DNA of 64,000 nucleotides, taken from NCBI RefSeq assembly GCF_035481675.1, contig NZ_JAYJJW010000001.1, positions 1 through 64,000 of the forward strand, given 5' to 3'. Of the stretch, positions 61,347 to 64,000 are shown piece after piece; positions within the stretch are counted from its first letter, which is position 1, and every line of letters begins with the position of its first letter. The translations under genes were made by a program, and so were the position numbers. The DNA comes from Alteriqipengyuania_B sp035481675. Its GTDB lineage: Bacteria; Pseudomonadota; Alphaproteobacteria; Sphingomonadales; Sphingomonadaceae. The notes under the pieces are model-generated. The model saw only the letters and a list, made by a program, of their open reading frames with translations, did no database searches and was not told where the DNA came from.

Positions 61347-62192
61347 ATGAATGGACAGACCGGGCCGGGCGCAATGCCCGATGCCGATAGCGGCGCGACT
61401 TCGGTCGCGGCGCTTTCGCATATGGCGCGCGAACGCCTGCGGCTGGCGTCCGAACCCTGCGAGGACGAGCGCGCCGGCGGTCCGACCCTGATCCGTTTCC
61501 TTGGCGAAGCGGGATGGATGATCGAGCCCTTCCGCCGCCCGTTCCGCACCATCGATATCGAACCGGCCATCGTGCCCAAGCGCGTGATGCTGCTGCCCGG
61601 TTTCGCCACCCACCCGGTGCGCATGCGCTATCTCGCCCGCCAGCTTGAACGCGGCGGCCATCGGGTCAAGCGCTGGGGGCTCGGCTTCAACTGGGGCCCC
61701 ACGCAGGAAAATTTCGACAAACTCAACCAGCGGCTCGAGGATGTCTACCTCCGCAAGGGGGAGAAGCTCATCCTCGTCGGCTGGAGCTTGGGCGGGCTGT
61801 TCGCGCGCGAGCTTGCCAAGCACCATCCCGACAAGGTGGCCAAGGTCGTCACCATGGGATCGCCCTTTTCCTACAGCCCGCGCGCCAACAACATTTGGCG
61901 CATCTACCAGGCGATCGCCGGGCACCGGGTCGACGACCTGCCGATCGAGGCCGAAGTCGCCGAAAAGCCGCCGGTCCGCACCGTGGCCCTGTGGAGCCCG
62001 CGTGACGGCATCGTCCATTCGCGTGCAGCCTGCGGGCAGGCCGGCGAGCGCGACCGCGCCGTGGCCCTGCGTTGCACGCACATGGGCTTCAACTACCACC
62101 CGCAGGCGATCATGGCCGTTGCGCGAGAGCTCGACGCCGAACGCTATTTCCCCGACGAAGCAAGCGAAGACAGCGAGGCCACGACCCACTGA
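61347..62192 (+). CDS. Alpha/beta hydrolase
   Basis: The 281-residue product has the alpha/beta-hydrolase fold with LLPGFATHPVRMRYLARQL near residue 95, the nucleophile elbow GWSLGG near residue 153, SPRDGIVH for the acid and CTHMGFNYH for the catalytic His. It has no signal peptide. The ATG at 61347 is the upstream-most reasonable start. Its TGA overlaps the ATG of the ATP-grasp gene (TGATG), so both are probably made together. Substrate unknown; a lipid or peptide ester is possible. Confidence 0.84.
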   Translation: MNGQTGPGAMPDADSGATSVAALSHMARERLRLASEPCEDERAGGPTLIRFLGEAGWMIEPFRRPFRTIDIEPAIVPKRVMLLPGFATHPVRMRYLARQLERGGHRVKRWGLGFNWGPTQENFDKLNQRLEDVYLRKGEKLILVGWSLGGLFARELAKHHPDKVAKVVTMGSPFSYSPRANNIWRIYQAIAGHRVDDLPIEAEVAEKPPVRTVALWSPRDGIVHSRAACGQAGERDRAVALRCTHMGFNYHPQAIMAVARELDAERYFPDEASEDSEATTH

Positions 62193-63616
62193 TGGAAGAC
62201 GGCGGCACCTTCGATGAAATGCACCGCGACGATGGCGACGTGCGCGAACCCTATCGCCGCTATGCCGAATGGTATTCCGAAGCCGACAAGAAATGGCTGC
62301 GGACCAAGGGCAAGGAAGCCGAGCGGCAGTTTCGCAAGACCGGCATCACCTTCAACGTTTATGGCGAGGACGATGCCGAGGAGCGGCTGATACCCTTCGA
62401 CATGATCCCGCGCGTGATCGGCGCGGACGAATGGCGGCGATTGAGCAAGGGCATCGAGCAGCGGGTCAGCGCGCTCAACAGCTTCATGCACGATCTCTAC
62501 CACCGGCAGGAGATCATCCGGTCGGGCCGCATCCCGCGCCGCCTGTTCGAGAACAACGAGGCATGGCTGCCGCAGATGGCGGGGTTCACCCCGCCGGGCG
62601 GCGTCTACACCCATATTGTCGGCATCGACCTCGTCCGCACCGGGCCGAATGAGTGGTACGTGCTGGAAGACAATGCCCGAACGCCCAGCGGCGTTTCCTA
62701 CATGCTGGAAAACCGCGAGACGATGATGGCCATGTTCCCGGAGTTGTTCCAGCGCGCCCGGGTGGAGGAAGTCTCCAGCTATCCGCGCCGGCTCGCCCGC
62801 AGCCTTGCCGCCTGCGCGCCCGATTGCGCGGGCGAGAAGCCGAATGTCGCTGTGCTGACGCCGGGCATCTACAACTCGGCCTATTTCGAGCACGCCTTCC
62901 TTGCCGACCAGATGGGTGCGGAGCTGGTGGAAGGGAGCGACCTGCGCGTGATCGACGGCCGCGTCGCCATGCGTTGCACCACCGGATATGCGCCGATCGA
63001 CGTATTGTATCGCCGCGTGGACGACGATTTCCTCGACCCGCTGACCTTCAATCCGGACAGCATGCTGGGCGTGCCCGGCATCATGGACGTGTACCGCGCC
63101 GGCGGCATCACCATCGCCAACGCGCCCGGCACCGGCGTGGCGGACGACAAGGCGATCTACAGCTTCATGCCGGAGATCGTGGAGTTCTACACGGGCGAGA
63201 AACCGCTGCTGCCGAACGTGCAGACTTGGCGCTGCGCAGAGGAAGACAGCCTCGCCTACGTCCTCGACAATCTCCACGAGATCGTGGTGAAGGAAGTCCA
63301 CGGATCGGGCGGCTACGGCATGCTGATCGGCCCGACGGCCTCGAAGAAGGAAATCGAGCAATTCCGCGCCAAGCTTAAGGCGAAGCCGCACAATTACATC
63401 GCCCAGCCAACCCTGTCGCTTTCGACCTGTCCGATCCTGACGAAGCAGGGCCTGGCCCCGCGCCATGTCGACTTGCGGCCCTTCGTGCTCGTATCGCCCG
63501 AAGGGATCGACATCACGCCCGGCGGGCTGACCCGCGTCGCGCTGAAGGAAGGCAGCCTGGTGGTAAATTCCAGCCAGGGCGGCGGGACGAAAGACACGTG
63601 GGTGCTGAAGGAATGA
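62192..63616 (+). CDS. Circularly permuted type 2 ATP-grasp protein
   Basis: The 474-residue product belongs to the DUF404/DUF407 circularly permuted ATP-grasp family. Features are GITFNVYG, RLIPFDMIPRVIGADEW, YHRQEIIRSGRIPRRLF, GIDLVRTGPNEWYVLEDNARTPSG, VKEVHGSGGYGML and a C-terminal HVDLRPFVLVSPEGIDITPGGLTRVA. The family is predicted to form amide or peptide bonds with ATP and to work with alpha-E and transglutaminase-like proteins; an alpha-E gene follows 16 bases on. The product is unknown. Confidence 0.92.
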   Translation: MEDGGTFDEMHRDDGDVREPYRRYAEWYSEADKKWLRTKGKEAERQFRKTGITFNVYGEDDAEERLIPFDMIPRVIGADEWRRLSKGIEQRVSALNSFMHDLYHRQEIIRSGRIPRRLFENNEAWLPQMAGFTPPGGVYTHIVGIDLVRTGPNEWYVLEDNARTPSGVSYMLENRETMMAMFPELFQRARVEEVSSYPRRLARSLAACAPDCAGEKPNVAVLTPGIYNSAYFEHAFLADQMGAELVEGSDLRVIDGRVAMRCTTGYAPIDVLYRRVDDDFLDPLTFNPDSMLGVPGIMDVYRAGGITIANAPGTGVADDKAIYSFMPEIVEFYTGEKPLLPNVQTWRCAEEDSLAYVLDNLHEIVVKEVHGSGGYGMLIGPTASKKEIEQFRAKLKAKPHNYIAQPTLSLSTCPILTKQGLAPRHVDLRPFVLVSPEGIDITPGGLTRVALKEGSLVVNSSQGGGTKDTWVLKE

Positions 63617-63632
63617 GCGGGGGGGCAAGCTG

Positions 63633-64000
63633 ATGCTGGGGCGGACCGCCAACGGCCTGTTCTGGATGTTCCGCTATCTCGAGCGGGCGGAGAACACCGC
63701 GCGCCTGCTCGATGCGGCGATGCGCATGGCGCTGACCCGTGACGATACGGCGGCGGAGGCGGAGTGGCGCTCCATCGTGGAGACGCTTTCGCTGCGGGAA
63801 GTCTACGAATCCGCGCACGAAAGCTACACCGGCGTGCAGGTGTGGAACTTCGTGCTGCGCGAGAAGAACAACCCGCGCAACGTCCTCTCCATGATGCAGA
63901 ACATGCGCCAGAACGCGCGGCTGGCCCGCAACGCCATCAGCCGGGAGCTGTGGGAAGCGGTCAACGAAAGCTGGATGGAGCTGGAAAAGGCGCTGAAGCG
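63633..64000 (+). CDS. Alpha-E domain protein (DUF403), 3'-truncated by the window
   Basis: The frame opens at ATG 63633 and stays open to the window end, giving 122 residues. The start MLGRTANGLFWMFRYLERAENTARLLD is the all-helical alpha-E signature, and NNPRNVLSMMQNMRQNARLARNAIS follows. It lies 16 bases after the ATP-grasp gene. The family normally has about 310 residues, so most of the protein is outside. A transglutaminase-like gene is expected next. Confidence 0.9.
   Translation, partial: MLGRTANGLFWMFRYLERAENTARLLDAAMRMALTRDDTAAEAEWRSIVETLSLREVYESAHESYTGVQVWNFVLREKNNPRNVLSMMQNMRQNARLARNAISRELWEAVNESWMELEKALK

Overview
The window is a GC-rich chromosomal segment from an alphaproteobacterium. 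It is most likely a sphingomonad (Sphingomonadales, perhaps Erythrobacteraceae). The evidence is the base composition, a large TonB-dependent receptor, a hemC-hemD-HemX/mitofilin-like set, several acyl-CoA dehydrogenases, and tightly packed genes joined by ATGA, GTGA or TGATG overlaps. The assignment rests on gene content and protein resemblance only; there is no rRNA or other marker here. I see no tRNA, rRNA, CRISPR array, insertion sequence, integrase or replication origin. No stretch longer than about 300 bases lacks a gene; the longest gap is the 280 bases between virB1 and the TonB-receptor gene.

Layout, 1-21 kb. A 5'-truncated secreted protein with SdrD-B-like repeats (1-1916) faces a minus-strand operon of a family-42 beta-galactosidase and three molybdenum-cofactor genes (moaB, moaC, moeA), all translationally coupled. 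Next come a thiolase-like protein and an acyl-CoA dehydrogenase, divergent around a palindromic operator candidate. A redox and peroxide-defence stretch follows: flavin reductase, katG, a ferredoxin-reductase-like flavoprotein, and a CRP-domain/thioredoxin-reductase-like fusion. Then come a sterol-desaturase-type hydroxylase and a compact group of unknown pathway: TIGR04282 and TIGR04283 transferases, an SDR epimerase, a mercuric-reductase-like flavoprotein and a radical SAM enzyme.

Layout, 20-33 kb. An AT-rich lipoprotein gene and mtnP precede a chromosomal type IV secretion locus on the minus strand. It is in canonical order (virB1-2-3-4-6-9-10-11), but virB5, virB7, virB8 and virD4 are absent. 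A TonB-dependent receptor gene with its own terminator lies upstream of it.

Layout, 33-44 kb. A plus-strand run encodes most of valine/isobutyryl-CoA catabolism: mmsA, isobutyryl-CoA dehydrogenase, 3-hydroxyisobutyryl-CoA hydrolase, enoyl-CoA hydratase and mmsB. Small lipoproteins, a RidA protein, an I78-type inhibitor, a VOC protein, a lower-GC hypothetical gene and a CaiB-type CoA-transferase are interspersed. Convergent to it is a glutaryl-CoA dehydrogenase.

Layout, 44-64 kb. A single-domain response regulator, a helix-hairpin-helix membrane protein and a 37-residue membrane microprotein precede a coupled tsaD-gpsA-flippase-ompA operon. Divergent from tsaD is hemC-hemD-HemX-like. Then follow a UbiH-type monooxygenase coupled to a PafA-type phosphatase, a DsbD-type reductase, a lipoprotein, uvrB, two DUF3617 lipoproteins, an alpha/beta hydrolase, a circularly permuted ATP-grasp protein and the start of an alpha-E protein cut by the window end.

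The best candidates for an undescribed system are the reduced T4SS, the radical SAM/transferase/flavoprotein group, and the hydrolase/ATP-grasp/alpha-E operon.
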